A stretch of DNA of 64,000 nt from Pseudalgibacter ostreae (GCF_042427585.1 NZ_JBHMFC010000081.1:62001-126000); one strand, 5' to 3'; numbered from the stretch's first letter, positions 27,475 to 37,546 are shown. Made by a program: numbers and translations. The notes: generated from the letters alone by a model not told the origin.

Positions 27475-29466
27475 ATGAAAAAAATGATTAAAAACATGTT
27501 ACCCGCGCTCCTTTTAATAATAACCCTAGCATCTTGTAATACAGAAGACCTATATGTAGAATCGGTAACCCAATCGACTACAGATATCGAAAAAGAGGAA
27601 GATATAGGCTTGCCTGAGGGTGAAGCTTTAGATATCACGACCCCTTGCGATTATGCTTTAGACCAAGTCGAGCCAAATTCCACGCTTATTATTAACTGTG
27701 TTTTAGATTTAAAAGGCCAAACGGTGACCTTACCAGCAAATGTGACCATTGAGTATCAAGGCGGGGAGGTGATTAACGGAACCCTTAATTTTTCTCAAAA
27801 TACGACTATAGATAGTGGTATTTTAAATCAATCTTTAGAGATAGGGGGCGCTAAACCTTCTGTAAAAGATACAAGCTTTGATTTTATTCCTAGTAAATGG
27901 GGGATTGTTGAGGGGAAAGTAACGTCTGAAGTTGCATTAAGAAATAGAGATATTTTAGAGTCTACTATGAATACCGTTAAAAATTTGGGAATTAATACGT
28001 TTTCCATAGGTAAAATGGATGCTTATTTTGAGGTTAGTAAAGTTACGAGCACCACGACTAACCAGAATTTTTACCCAAGTACAGAAGCTATAAATATACC
28101 GTCTGATTTTAATTTAGAAATGGCGGATAATACTATACTCAGAGTTTTTCCAACAACAAACAAAGGCTCAGCCTCACTTCTTGCAATTGCAGATGCTAGC
28201 AATGTTACTGTTAAAGGCGGAGTTTTGTATGGAGATCGGGATTTAAGACAATATGATAAAGCGAATGCAGAAGATGGCGCTTTATTATTTACTATTAGGT
28301 CTGGGAAAAATATAATATTGGATGGTATTAAGTTTACCATGAGTTCTAGAACTGCCCTAACCATAAATTCATTTGGTTTTACTTTCAATCCAGATTATAA
28401 TCCAGGTAATAATATTACGGTAAGAAATTGTCTTTTTGAAAGAAATAGAGGTATGGCCTGTTCAATAACCGATGGACATAACATATTGGTTGAAAGCAAT
28501 ACTTTTATAGACACTGCACAACCAACTAAGCTCTCTGATGGAGGTGTAGTAGGTTTTGCTATAAATATTGAGCCCGTTAGGACGCGTAATGTTGCTACAG
28601 GTGAATTAGTATATTATCAGAATGTTTATGATGTGACTATTAAAAATAATACTGAAATAAACAGTAGAATAGGTGCATTTAATATTTATTTAGGCGATAA
28701 TATTTTAATTGAGGGAAATAATATAGATACTGGTGTGGGGTATACATTTGCTACAAATTGCAAAATTTATAATAATGATTTTGTTCAAAAAATTGCTGGA
28801 CTTAGGCCAGCCATTCTTGCTGGCGGGGCAGGTGAGACTGTTTTTGGAAATGAGATTTCTAATAATAGTATACTAGGGTACGGTGTTGGAATTGCAGCCA
28901 ATCATAAAAATGTGAATATTTTTAATAATAAAATAAATGATTGTAAAATAGGCATACAGCTAAAACAATCAACTAATATGAAAATATATGGTAATTCTAT
29001 TAAAAATATTAAAACTGCAAGTAAGGGAATTACAGCACATATCGCAGAAGTTAACGATGTCGATATTTATAATAACGATATTGATGTGGTTACGAACCCT
29101 TTGTATTTTGTTCAATTAAATAAACTTAGTACTTCTGCAAAATTTAACGTGAAGGTTTATAGTAATAAACTTAGTAACAGCAATAATGGAGCTTTATCTT
29201 TTTCAAATGCTAACGGGGTAGATTTTTATAATAATAGTGTAAAAGGAGGCTTGCAATTAGGAACTGTTCAAAATTTCAAAATATCGAATAATACCATTAC
29301 AAGTTATAATAAACATGGTATCCATTTGACTAAATCTAATTCAAATGTTCAGATTAACCTCAATAAAACGACTGTTGAAGGAACGAACACACGTTTTCAA
29401 TGTATAAAAAACGAAACAATTGGGGGAAGCAATATAATTTTAAGCTCAAATAATGTATGTATTTAA
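27475..29466 (+). CDS. Right-handed parallel beta-helix lipoprotein
   Basis: A secreted lipoprotein of about 663 residues. The start at 27475 is chosen from three closely spaced in-frame ATGs (27451, 27457, 27475) because it leads directly into MKKMIKNMLPALLL and the lipobox LASCN. After a low-complexity linker and a domain near residues 45-110, most of the chain (about 200-650) consists of parallel beta-helix coils with N-ladder motifs such as NNITVRNCLFERN, NVTVKGGVLYG and NNKINDCKIGIQL. This fold is used by polysaccharide lyases, epimerases and tail-spike-like binding proteins. Encoded within the polysaccharide locus but on the opposite strand, it may bind, trim or remodel the exported glycan (inference); no catalytic residues can be named. 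Confidence 0.8.
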   Translation: MKKMIKNMLPALLLIITLASCNTEDLYVESVTQSTTDIEKEEDIGLPEGEALDITTPCDYALDQVEPNSTLIINCVLDLKGQTVTLPANVTIEYQGGEVINGTLNFSQNTTIDSGILNQSLEIGGAKPSVKDTSFDFIPSKWGIVEGKVTSEVALRNRDILESTMNTVKNLGINTFSIGKMDAYFEVSKVTSTTTNQNFYPSTEAINIPSDFNLEMADNTILRVFPTTNKGSASLLAIADASNVTVKGGVLYGDRDLRQYDKANAEDGALLFTIRSGKNIILDGIKFTMSSRTALTINSFGFTFNPDYNPGNNITVRNCLFERNRGMACSITDGHNILVESNTFIDTAQPTKLSDGGVVGFAINIEPVRTRNVATGELVYYQNVYDVTIKNNTEINSRIGAFNIYLGDNILIEGNNIDTGVGYTFATNCKIYNNDFVQKIAGLRPAILAGGAGETVFGNEISNNSILGYGVGIAANHKNVNIFNNKINDCKIGIQLKQSTNMKIYGNSIKNIKTASKGITAHIAEVNDVDIYNNDIDVVTNPLYFVQLNKLSTSAKFNVKVYSNKLSNSNNGALSFSNANGVDFYNNSVKGGLQLGTVQNFKISNNTITSYNKHGIHLTKSNSNVQINLNKTTVEGTNTRFQCIKNETIGGSNIILSSNNVCI

Positions 29467-29543
29467 TAAATAAGTAAATAGAACAATTAATTAATCGGTG
29501 ATTATTAAATAATATTCAAAATTAATTAGTTTACATTTTTTAA

Positions 29544-29591
29544 AGAAAAAGTTTTATGAAACAATCACAGATGTTTTATAAAACTTTTTCT
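29544..29591. terminator. Long perfect hairpin between convergent genes
   Basis: The 14-base arms AGAAAAAGTTTTAT (29544-29557) and ATAAAACTTTTTCT (29578-29591) pair perfectly and are extended inward by about six more pairs around an 8-base loop. It lies between the convergent beta-helix and CapK-like genes and has A/T runs on both sides, as expected for a bidirectional terminator. Confidence 0.65.
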
Positions 29592-29714
29592 AATCTGAAT
29601 AAATTCCACACTGTATCAAAAAGGGATTTCCTTTTGGATATTGATTGAGTCTTTCTTATGAAGAAAAGTTGGACTACGATGATATATATTCCAATTCATA
29701 TTAAAAATAAACTC

Positions 29715-31091
29715 TTAATAATTCAATGAATTTTTAACAAGTCTAAACTTGCCACTCTTTTCAACTGCAATGTCTTTAACATAGGTCACGTTTATTTCCA
29801 TTTTAGCACCTACACGCTCTCTTAAATTACTTGTAAACCTTTTACTATCGTTATCTGTAAACGTTTCTTCATCTTTAATGATAAGCACTAACAGTTTGTT
29901 TTTATGATGTTGTTGTACTTGAAATTTAACAATACCCTTTACGCCTTTAAGACAGTTGGATACATTTCCTAAGTTTATTTTCCCTGTTTCTTCTGAATAA
30001 ATATAATCTGAAGCACGTCCTAGAATTTCTTTTACTAATGGGTTGTTATTCCCGCAGATACACTTATCAGAGCTTAATTCTATTACATCACCAATATCAT
30101 AACGAATTAAAGGGGTGCCATGAGTATGGAACGCTGTAACTACTAATCGCCCTTTATGTGCTGGTTTAAAAGCATCGTCTAACACTTCAAAAACCCCACT
30201 TTGTAATTCCATATGCAGATTTTTGTTTCGGCACTCTGTAATAAATGGTGCACCTTCCGATGATGCATATTGGTTGTACACATTTGTTTTAAAATAATGT
30301 TCTAATGTGCTTCTAATAGCTTGCGTTACTGTTTCTGCCGTTGGAAATATGGCTTTAATGGTGTGTGGAGGAAAAGGAATATTATGTTTTTCTCCGTATT
30401 TTGCAATTTCATACATCGTAGAAGGAAAACCTACCATGAATTCAGGTCTAAATTTTATTAAATTTTGTAAATAATACTTTAAGTATTTTTCATGTATATA
30501 AAAAGTAGAATAATACCTTACTTTATATAGATAATCTGTTTTCCAAAACCTGTTTTTTTTCACATCGCGCTCTGATAGTAAACTTTTTCCGCTAAACCAA
30601 GCCGTTTTTTTTCCTAATGTATACCCAAATTTTGATCTAAAATTGTCTAATATAGCAAAGCGCTCCGCTGTGTCTTCAGCTGTGTATACCACCTCTAGAG
30701 ACTTTCCTGTTGTACCTCCGGTTTTAGAAACATGCCCCTTATTTTTAGTAATAGTATAAACGCTGTCAATATCAATGCGTAGGGCTTCTTTATCTATTAT
30801 AGGCAAAGTTTCAATGTTGTCGATATTTTCAGGATTTGCAATCTCGCTATATTTCTTTTTATAAAATGATGAATATGATATGGCATGCGCAATAAATTCG
30901 CCGTATTTTTCTTTTTGAATTTTTAATAAGGCATCTAAAGCTAACTTATTATTGGCTTTATAGTGTTTTAAATACTCATAATATAATGTGGAATAGCGTT
31001 TGCGGTAGGCAAGTATATTAAAAAAGGTGATGATTAAGTTCTGAATACTATGAGGTGCAGAGCGATATATTTTTTCTTTAAAGCCTTCCAT
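29715..31091 (-). CDS. CapK-like adenylation protein (phenylacetate-CoA ligase family)
   Basis: A 458-residue ANL-superfamily protein, the second of two CapK-like proteins in the window. Motifs: SKTGGTTGKSLEVVY (about residue 120), QYASSEGAPFITEC, LIRYDIGDVIELS and LGRASDYI. A small Cys pair (CICG) before the last motif is a common feature of this family. It is the last gene of the 12-gene minus-strand operon, starting four bases after the upstream GT4 gene stops. Probable role: activation of a carboxylic acid that decorates the glycan; the acid cannot be deduced. Confidence 0.82.
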   Translation of the reverse strand: MEGFKEKIYRSAPHSIQNLIITFFNILAYRKRYSTLYYEYLKHYKANNKLALDALLKIQKEKYGEFIAHAISYSSFYKKKYSEIANPENIDNIETLPIIDKEALRIDIDSVYTITKNKGHVSKTGGTTGKSLEVVYTAEDTAERFAILDNFRSKFGYTLGKKTAWFSGKSLLSERDVKKNRFWKTDYLYKVRYYSTFYIHEKYLKYYLQNLIKFRPEFMVGFPSTMYEIAKYGEKHNIPFPPHTIKAIFPTAETVTQAIRSTLEHYFKTNVYNQYASSEGAPFITECRNKNLHMELQSGVFEVLDDAFKPAHKGRLVVTAFHTHGTPLIRYDIGDVIELSSDKCICGNNNPLVKEILGRASDYIYSEETGKINLGNVSNCLKGVKGIVKFQVQQHHKNKLLVLIIKDEETFTDNDSKRFTSNLRERVGAKMEINVTYVKDIAVEKSGKFRLVKNSLNY

Positions 31092-31095
31092 ATCC

Positions 31096-32235
31096 TTATT
31101 TGTAATGTTGTATATAAAAATTTTCGATGTTTAATGCATTTTCAGTGATATCATAGTTACCATCCGTAATCTGTTTTAAATTATTTTTCTTTTCGAAAGG
31201 AACAAGTGATACAACTGTATTGGCCCAATATTGAGGCTTTAAATCAATTGATAAATAGTGGATATCATCAGTTAATTGAACTTCTTTTGTTATGGTGTCT
31301 GAGGCTAAAATTTTAACTCCAGCAGCTTGTGCCTCTATCAATGTAACGGGCAAGCCTTCATAAAAGGACGGGAAAACAAAAATATCTATAAGCTGTAAAA
31401 GTTCGGGTATATTGGTGCGTAAACCTAAAAATTTCACTTGATTGCTAACCTCTAATTTTTCTGTAAGCCTTTTTATTTGATCATCTAAATGACCATCGCC
31501 TATTAAGATTAAAATAAAATTCTTGTTTATTTTGAGAACTTCTGCAAAAATCCGGATTAAATACTCATGGTTTTTTTGATGTGTAAATCGGCCTATATGG
31601 CCTAAAACCGTTTGATTGTCTATTTGAAATTCCTTTTTTAATTGTTCTGATAGAGATGGATTATAAACAAATGTTTTGGCGTTAATGGCATTATTCATAA
31701 CCTTAAACGGCATTTGCTCTCCAAACAACCATTTGCCTGCTTTAATACCACAGGCGAACCGATGCGTACTATGCTTGTGAATTTTTTTCTTTACTTGAAT
31801 CTTTATTATTTTTTTTATGGCTTCAATAAAGTTTGCTTTACTTTTTAAAGTTGTTTTTATGTTAATGGGATCCATGGCAATATGCGCATGTGCTATTCTG
31901 ACTGGTATATTAAATTCTTCAGCAACCTTTAGAGGAAAACAACTAAAAGTGTTTAAATGGGAGTGTACAATTTTATAAGTATGATGTGTTTTGAAAAATT
32001 CACGTAGCGCATTATAATAATTTTGGGGAAATATGGGGTTTATTTCAGGCAACCGATATATCACGCCACCCAGTTGTTCTATCTCTGCATCGAAGGCAGC
32101 TGAGCCTTCTCGATGTACTAAAAAATCAAATTGTATTTTGGTTTTATCTATGTGTCTGTAATAATTCATGATCATAGACTCGGCACCGCCTCGCCCCATG
32201 GTCGTAAAAACTTGTAATATTCGAATAGGTTGCAT
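31096..32235 (-). CDS. Glycosyltransferase family 4/1
   Basis: A 379-residue GT-B enzyme. The N-terminal acceptor domain begins RILQVFTTMGRGGAESMIMN; VHSHLNTFSCFPLKVAEEF follows. The C-terminal donor domain has GHIGRFTHQKNHEYLIRIF and the EX7E motif FYEGLPVTLIEAQAAG. This GRGGAE subgroup is common in capsule loci of Bacteroidota and Firmicutes. One base separates it from the GT2 gene upstream. Donor and linkage unknown. Confidence 0.9.
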   Translation of the reverse strand: MQPIRILQVFTTMGRGGAESMIMNYYRHIDKTKIQFDFLVHREGSAAFDAEIEQLGGVIYRLPEINPIFPQNYYNALREFFKTHHTYKIVHSHLNTFSCFPLKVAEEFNIPVRIAHAHIAMDPINIKTTLKSKANFIEAIKKIIKIQVKKKIHKHSTHRFACGIKAGKWLFGEQMPFKVMNNAINAKTFVYNPSLSEQLKKEFQIDNQTVLGHIGRFTHQKNHEYLIRIFAEVLKINKNFILILIGDGHLDDQIKRLTEKLEVSNQVKFLGLRTNIPELLQLIDIFVFPSFYEGLPVTLIEAQAAGVKILASDTITKEVQLTDDIHYLSIDLKPQYWANTVVSLVPFEKKNNLKQITDGNYDITENALNIENFYIQHYK

Positions 32236-32236
32236 A

Positions 32237-33127
32237 TTAAAAATCGCTTTTGGTTTTATATCGGATATATAAATTTAAAGCAATACCGAATGGGATTGCC
32301 AATAGAGTTAAGCCTTTATTAGGAGATTCCTTAATGAAATTCCAATTTTTAGAAAACATAGCGCTGGATATATAATGTATAGTGTTTTTTAATTTATCTT
32401 TAGGATTTTTAGCGAGTGCCATTCTCGATTTTCTTGAAAAAGCAAAACCTTTTGGATGTTTTCTGTATTGTTTTAATATGTTCATACTAGAACCGTCCGC
32501 CATATATTCTACAATGCAAAACACTTCATTAACCGGATGTAATACGTAGTCTTGATCGATTAGTTGATATAAATAGCCCAAAGGCACAAAGCGCTCGCCT
32601 TTGAAAATAGGGTAGGGTGGATATTTTTTCACAACTTCTGTTCTGTATACTAATTTTTTATCTCCTAAAACACCATGTGTATTATAAACATCATACAATG
32701 TGGTACTCTTAACGGTATTGGGTATTTTTGTTCCAATAATAGCTCCCGTTTTATCGGCATCTAAGCCTATTAAACCCGCATATTCAGGTTTGTTCTCAAT
32801 AGTTTTCCAGTGTTTTAAAATAATTTCCACCGCATTACTGGGCATAAAGTCATCTGAATCAATACAAACATTTAACTCCGTTTCAATTAAGCGGTATGCA
32901 GCGTTATGCCCGCCGTGCATGCCTTGGTTTTCTTGATAATGATATTGGATTTTAATTTTATTTTCTTGAATCCAGGAATCTACTAATGCTTTGGTATTAT
33001 CTGTAGATCCGTCATCTATAATTAACCAAAGGAAGTCCTTATTGGTTTGCGATACAAAGCTGTCGTAACATTGGTGCAAACAGTAAGCTCTATTAAAAGT
33101 GGGTGTGAAAATAGTGATTTTCTCCAT
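32237..33127 (-). CDS. Glycosyltransferase family 2
   Basis: A 296-residue GT-A enzyme. The nucleotide-binding N-terminus is IFTPTFNRAYCLHQCYDSF, followed by IIDDGSTDNTKAL and the metal-binding CIDSDDFM (DxD-type) near residue 92. It is a cytoplasmic or membrane-associated inverting transferase that adds one sugar to the lipid-linked repeat unit. It lies 11 bases behind the EpsG-like gene and one base before a GT4. Confidence 0.9.
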   Translation of the reverse strand: MEKITIFTPTFNRAYCLHQCYDSFVSQTNKDFLWLIIDDGSTDNTKALVDSWIQENKIKIQYHYQENQGMHGGHNAAYRLIETELNVCIDSDDFMPSNAVEIILKHWKTIENKPEYAGLIGLDADKTGAIIGTKIPNTVKSTTLYDVYNTHGVLGDKKLVYRTEVVKKYPPYPIFKGERFVPLGYLYQLIDQDYVLHPVNEVFCIVEYMADGSSMNILKQYRKHPKGFAFSRKSRMALAKNPKDKLKNTIHYISSAMFSKNWNFIKESPNKGLTLLAIPFGIALNLYIRYKTKSDF

Positions 33128-33138
33128 AAGGTTAAGAA

Positions 33139-34224
33139 TTAAGCATAATAAATAAAAAACATTAAAAATGTAAATAAAAAATAGGCGGTGACTACTTTTG
33201 CAATAATCAGTTGCTGATTATTAAAGAATTTTTGTTTAAGTAAGGGATATATAATGATAATTGCCATAAGAAACCAAGATAAGTATGCAAAACGATTTGA
33301 AAAATTGGCACGTATCACTAAAATCCAAAATCCATTACAAATTAAATAAGTAATTAAAATTTGATTATAAAAAACATCATTAAATTTTTTTATAAAAATA
33401 AAATAATAGCCTGCAAAAACAGGGAAAGCACTATAGAATAAAAAATCCCAACGAAAACGAGTATCTGTTTGAGAAGTTCCAGATAGGTAAGCTGTTAGTC
33501 TATCGTCTCCAAAGCCTAAACTTGTAAATAATGCAATAAATAAAGAGCCTAAAAAGAAGGATAACGGTATCGCAAACAACCACAATTTAAAATATGTTTT
33601 TGGAACATTATATAAATAAGTTAAACCAAATGCTGCAATCGGAAGTAAAAGCGTTTTGTGGAGTAACATTGCTATTAAAAAAAAGAAAGACATGATAATT
33701 TTTTTTCTAGTATAACATAAACCCCATAAAAATAAGGATGTTGCCAATCCATTTCGGATTCCATTTGTACCATAAGAAAAAAAAGAGAATGAGACTATAA
33801 ACATTAAAAATGAATAAAACCAATATTCTTTAAAATGCACTTTAGATAGAAGATACATGGGCCAAACATAAATAAATGTCGTTATTAGAAAGAATGCGTG
33901 TACGCCCATGATTTGTGATGCTGCTTTCATATAATAGTGAAAAAAAACATCTTTATTACTTGTTATTTCTGCACCCATCATGTATCCATTGTAATAGCGT
34001 GCATATGTAATCATATCACCAAAAGCATATCCACTTATAGGTCTTAACCCTATATATAAAATAATTAACACTAATAATATAAACCCAGTAGATCTTAAAA
34101 ATTTTAAGTTTTTATCATGGTCTAAATTTAAACTATATCCGTGTAATAAATTTATAATGACTAAACACAAAGTAAAATAAATATATACTTCGTAATAATG
34201 TTGTAATGGTATAAAGTTTATCAT
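33139..34224 (-). CDS. EpsG-like membrane protein (probable polysaccharide polymerase)
   Basis: A 361-residue polytopic protein with about ten hydrophobic segments. It shows the EpsG/Wzy-like pattern GDMITYARYYNGYMMGAE in the first large loop, followed by SYGTNGIRNGLATSLFLWGL and HKTLLLPIAAF, which are characteristic of the EpsG family. Wzy-type proteins join lipid-linked repeat units in the periplasm. With a Wzx flippase in the same operon it is the best polymerase candidate in the window. Confidence 0.85.
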   Translation of the reverse strand: MINFIPLQHYYEVYIYFTLCLVIINLLHGYSLNLDHDKNLKFLRSTGFILLVLIILYIGLRPISGYAFGDMITYARYYNGYMMGAEITSNKDVFFHYYMKAASQIMGVHAFFLITTFIYVWPMYLLSKVHFKEYWFYSFLMFIVSFSFFSYGTNGIRNGLATSLFLWGLCYTRKKIIMSFFFLIAMLLHKTLLLPIAAFGLTYLYNVPKTYFKLWLFAIPLSFFLGSLFIALFTSLGFGDDRLTAYLSGTSQTDTRFRWDFLFYSAFPVFAGYYFIFIKKFNDVFYNQILITYLICNGFWILVIRANFSNRFAYLSWFLMAIIIIYPLLKQKFFNNQQLIIAKVVTAYFLFTFLMFFIYYA

Positions 34225-34234
34225 TTACTTGATA

Positions 34235-35350
34235 CTAGTTGTTTTTGAAAATATTTAGCCAAATTGGCATAATCTTTTCTTCACTAAAACGTTGGACATT
34301 TATTTTCCCTTGTTTACCATAAATCATTCTAGTTTTTTCGTTGTTTATAAGTTTTAGAGTATTTTCTGCTAGCATTTGTATGTTTTCTTTTTCTACCAAT
34401 AAACCATCAACTTCATGATTAATGATATGCCGAGGCCCATTGGGGCAATCAAAAGAGACTATTGGTACACCGCAAGCTTGAGCTTCAAGTAAAACCATTG
34501 GAAAACACTCAGTATGCGAAGACATCACATAAATGGAGGATTCTAAGATTTTTTCTTCTAAATTATTAGTTGCCCCTTTAAAATACACATGGTTGTTTAA
34601 ATTTAATTTAGATATTTGAGCTTTTAATTTGTCTATATAATCTACCTCTCCATCTCCATAGATTTCTAATACCCAATCTGGTTGCCTTTTAGCAACTTCT
34701 TGCCAAGCCCATATTAAGTTTTCGAACCCTTTTACAGGTGCTATTCTTCCTGCACTTATTGCTTTTTTATTTGTTAAATTAGCAGTTTTAGAATTAAAAT
34801 GAGTAATAGCGTTCGGGATAACTAGTTTATTTTCTGATTTATAATAGTTGAGTTCATCAGATGTTAAAACAACAATGTGGTTATATTTAGCTTCAAAATA
34901 ATCTGTTACCTTATAGAGGATTTTTTTTATGATATTAGTGTTTTGTTGCCGTTTTAAATTATAAAAATAACGAGAGGAATGGTATTCTTTAATGATGTTC
35001 TTTTTTTTAGCTAAAAAAGGTATAAAATAAAATCCATATTCATAATTACAAACTACAACAACATCAGGATTGATAGTTTTAAGCACTTTTTTAAGCCGCT
35101 TGTAGTGTGTGTAAGCATATTTAATGTTTGAAGGATGTAAAAAACTAACAGCTCTATTATATGGAATTTCTAAGTCATGTAAATTAACAGTATCAGGAAG
35201 CGGATAGCATGGTAGATTTTCTTCCTGTTGAAAGGTTACCACATGTAGACTGGCCTTAGTATGTTCACTCAAATAATTAAGTTTATTAGCCATGACACGT
35301 TCCAAGCCTCCGTGCATATGTATTTGATCTGTGTAATAAACAATTGTCAT
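34235..35350 (-). CDS. Glycosyltransferase family 4
   Basis: A 371-residue GT-B enzyme beginning IVYYTDQIHMHGGLERVMAN. The donor domain carries SAGRIAPVKGFENLIWAW and SSHTECFPMVLLEAQACG (EX7E). It is closely similar in layout to the neighbouring GT4 at 35465-36577 (GGLERV start and SFDCPNGPRHII near the end), so the two look like tandem duplicates that have diverged. 114 AT-rich bases separate them. Confidence 0.9.
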   Translation of the reverse strand: MTIVYYTDQIHMHGGLERVMANKLNYLSEHTKASLHVVTFQQEENLPCYPLPDTVNLHDLEIPYNRAVSFLHPSNIKYAYTHYKRLKKVLKTINPDVVVVCNYEYGFYFIPFLAKKKNIIKEYHSSRYFYNLKRQQNTNIIKKILYKVTDYFEAKYNHIVVLTSDELNYYKSENKLVIPNAITHFNSKTANLTNKKAISAGRIAPVKGFENLIWAWQEVAKRQPDWVLEIYGDGEVDYIDKLKAQISKLNLNNHVYFKGATNNLEEKILESSIYVMSSHTECFPMVLLEAQACGVPIVSFDCPNGPRHIINHEVDGLLVEKENIQMLAENTLKLINNEKTRMIYGKQGKINVQRFSEEKIMPIWLNIFKNN

Positions 35351-35464
35351 TTTATATTATATTATTACATTTTAAAAGAATTCAATTTATTCTTGTCTAA
35401 TTACTTGAAATTTGAAACTCTATAAATTAACAAAAAAACAAGTTATAAACTAAGTTTAAAATAA

Positions 35465-36577
35465 TTATTTACTTATTAGCTGTTGAAAAAGCAAATCCCA
35501 TTGATGGACTATTTTTTCGGGCTGATATCTCAAAACATTAACTCGTGCATTATGCCCCATACTTTGTCTCAAAGATTCGTTTTCTATCAACTCACAAATT
35601 TTGTCGGCAAATCCTGGAATGTTATGATTAGGAACTAAAAAACCATCAACACCATTTTTAATAATATCTCCAGGGCCATGTGGGCAGTCAAACGACACAC
35701 AAGGCACACCGTATGCCATGGCTTCTGTTAAAACCATACCAAAACCTTCGTATCTTGAAGACATGGCATAAATGGATGCTTTTTGGTACTTTTCGCCTAT
35801 GTTCTTTTCTGGTGGAAAAAAAGTGACTGTTTTTTCAATCTGTAATTTATGTGCTAATTCTAATAAACCTTCCTTTTTATCAATAGTGCCATAAATTTCT
35901 AGTTTCCATTCTGGATGTTTATCAATTACCATTTTCCAACTTTGCAATAACCGATTATAGCCTTTTTGGTAGCAATGTTTCCCTACTGCAATCACCATTT
36001 TATTTTGTAATGTTGAAAACTCGGAAGGATAAAAGGAAAGCGGGTTTGAGATAACCTGTATGTTTTTTAATGCCCATTCTTTTAAATTCCCATGAGTTAA
36101 AACAATAAACGTATCATATTGTTTTGCGCCAAAATCCATAAGCGCATAGGTTAGTTTTAATTTTATTTTTTGAAGTAAAGACTGTTTGTCATTTTTTATT
36201 TCAATGTTTTTAGACACATGCCGTTCGTATACCATAGGGCAGGGCTTATTAATAAACCAAGGTACAAACAACCCTTTTAAGCCATCATCGCACACCAATA
36301 TTATATCGGGTTTAATCTGGTTTACAGCTTGCTTTAAACCTTTTTTATAACTTAAAAAATAATTAAATTTAGAACCTTTGGCAGTAACATTGTGATAAAT
36401 TAATTGGTCACTAAATTTATAGAACAAAGGTGTATCGCCTTGATTTAAAGTGAGTATATGTACCTCGTAATCTAAATTTTCTGCTAAATAACTTGCCTTA
36501 ATAGATAACACGCGCTCTAAGCCTCCAGAACCGCATATTTGATTGGTGATGTAAAGTAATTTAATTTTACTAGACAT
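35465..36577 (-). CDS. Glycosyltransferase family 4
   Basis: A 370-residue GT-B enzyme beginning LLYITNQICGSGGLERVLSI. The donor domain contains AVGKHCYQKGYNRLLQSWKM and SSRYEGFGMVLTEAMAYG with the intact EX7E motif, then SFDCPHGPGDII. It is a likely paralog of the neighbouring GT4. Its start overlaps the end of the pyruvyltransferase gene by eight bases, suggesting coupled translation. Confidence 0.9.
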   Translation of the reverse strand: MSSKIKLLYITNQICGSGGLERVLSIKASYLAENLDYEVHILTLNQGDTPLFYKFSDQLIYHNVTAKGSKFNYFLSYKKGLKQAVNQIKPDIILVCDDGLKGLFVPWFINKPCPMVYERHVSKNIEIKNDKQSLLQKIKLKLTYALMDFGAKQYDTFIVLTHGNLKEWALKNIQVISNPLSFYPSEFSTLQNKMVIAVGKHCYQKGYNRLLQSWKMVIDKHPEWKLEIYGTIDKKEGLLELAHKLQIEKTVTFFPPEKNIGEKYQKASIYAMSSRYEGFGMVLTEAMAYGVPCVSFDCPHGPGDIIKNGVDGFLVPNHNIPGFADKICELIENESLRQSMGHNARVNVLRYQPEKIVHQWDLLFQQLISK

Positions 36578-37544
36578 TGACTATGAATTTTTCACACGTT
36601 TCTTTTAATGCATTAGCCATTTCATGATGCCGCTCTAAATTTTTAACTACTGTATTACTATCAATTTTCCCTTTTAAATCAAAGTTAGCACTAAAGTCTC
36701 CTGTTTTACTATTCACATCGATACGATTAAAAAGTTCCAATATGCCATCAAAACGACAAGAATCTACAAAACTATCAAACCCATTAACAAATATAACGGG
36801 GGTACCCATTGCCAAGCAGGGTAAAGCACAATGGATACGGGAGGTGATGACTAATCTTGCTCTAGCGTATTTTTTTAAAAGTGTTTCTGCCATCTCAAAT
36901 TTTTCTTCATGAGAATAGGTATTCGATGGGGGCTCTTGATTGATGAATTCGGCAGAACTTAAAAGATCTTTAGAAATAAATTTTTCTAAATGGTTTTTCT
37001 TTTTTGATAATTGAAAGGCCGTACCGTTTAGTAGGTTTCTTACTGTAGCTTTTGTATTGTAAAATATCTTTTCTGGTCTTGGATAACTATATAAAGGATC
37101 GACGATATAAATATCATCACCTCTTTCGGTATCCTCCACTTTATAAGAGTCTAAGGTTAAGGTTAAGCAGCCCGTAAAGTAAGCGTCAATACCTTTTGCA
37201 TTTAGCGTATCGGCAGTAAATTTATCTCTACAACCAATAGGTGCATGTTTTTTCAAATAGGCTATTCCTTTTTCGCTCAGCATAAACGGCGCGGCGGTAT
37301 TATTCATATGAAAAGACACAAAAAGTGGGTCTATAGCGTCTGAAGGCACCCAATTATGAATGTTATGGGTAAACCAACCGTTCATAATCAGCTTTGTTTT
37401 TTCTCCTTTATATTCTGCTAACTTTTCTCGATTCAATAAAACATCTGTTTGAGGCAAAAATTGTTTAGCCGCTAAACTTTGAATGTTATCGCCCACGTTA
37501 AAAAAACGTTTATTTTCATCGTATTTTAGTAATCCGTACTTCAT
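36570..37544 (-). CDS. Polysaccharide pyruvyl transferase family protein
   Basis: A 324-residue protein with the family pattern: GDNIQSLAAKQFL near residue 17, a middle part with IGCRDKFTADTLN, YFTGCLTLTL, and the conserved C-terminal VITSRIHCALPCLAMGTPVI. Enzymes of this family (CsaB/WcaK type) transfer pyruvate from phosphoenolpyruvate to sugar hydroxyls as a ketal, giving an acidic glycan. Some relatives act differently, so the exact reaction is not proven. It lies two bases after the PP-loop gene. Confidence 0.85.
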   Translation of the reverse strand: MKYGLLKYDENKRFFNVGDNIQSLAAKQFLPQTDVLLNREKLAEYKGEKTKLIMNGWFTHNIHNWVPSDAIDPLFVSFHMNNTAAPFMLSEKGIAYLKKHAPIGCRDKFTADTLNAKGIDAYFTGCLTLTLDSYKVEDTERGDDIYIVDPLYSYPRPEKIFYNTKATVRNLLNGTAFQLSKKKNHLEKFISKDLLSSAEFINQEPPSNTYSHEEKFEMAETLLKKYARARLVITSRIHCALPCLAMGTPVIFVNGFDSFVDSCRFDGILELFNRIDVNSKTGDFSANFDLKGKIDSNTVVKNLERHHEMANALKETCEKFIVNV

Positions 37545-37546
37545 AA

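Noticed and set aside
28071..28388. Minus-strand open frame of about 105 codons
   Set aside because: It lies antisense inside the beta-helix lipoprotein gene and shows no family motifs.
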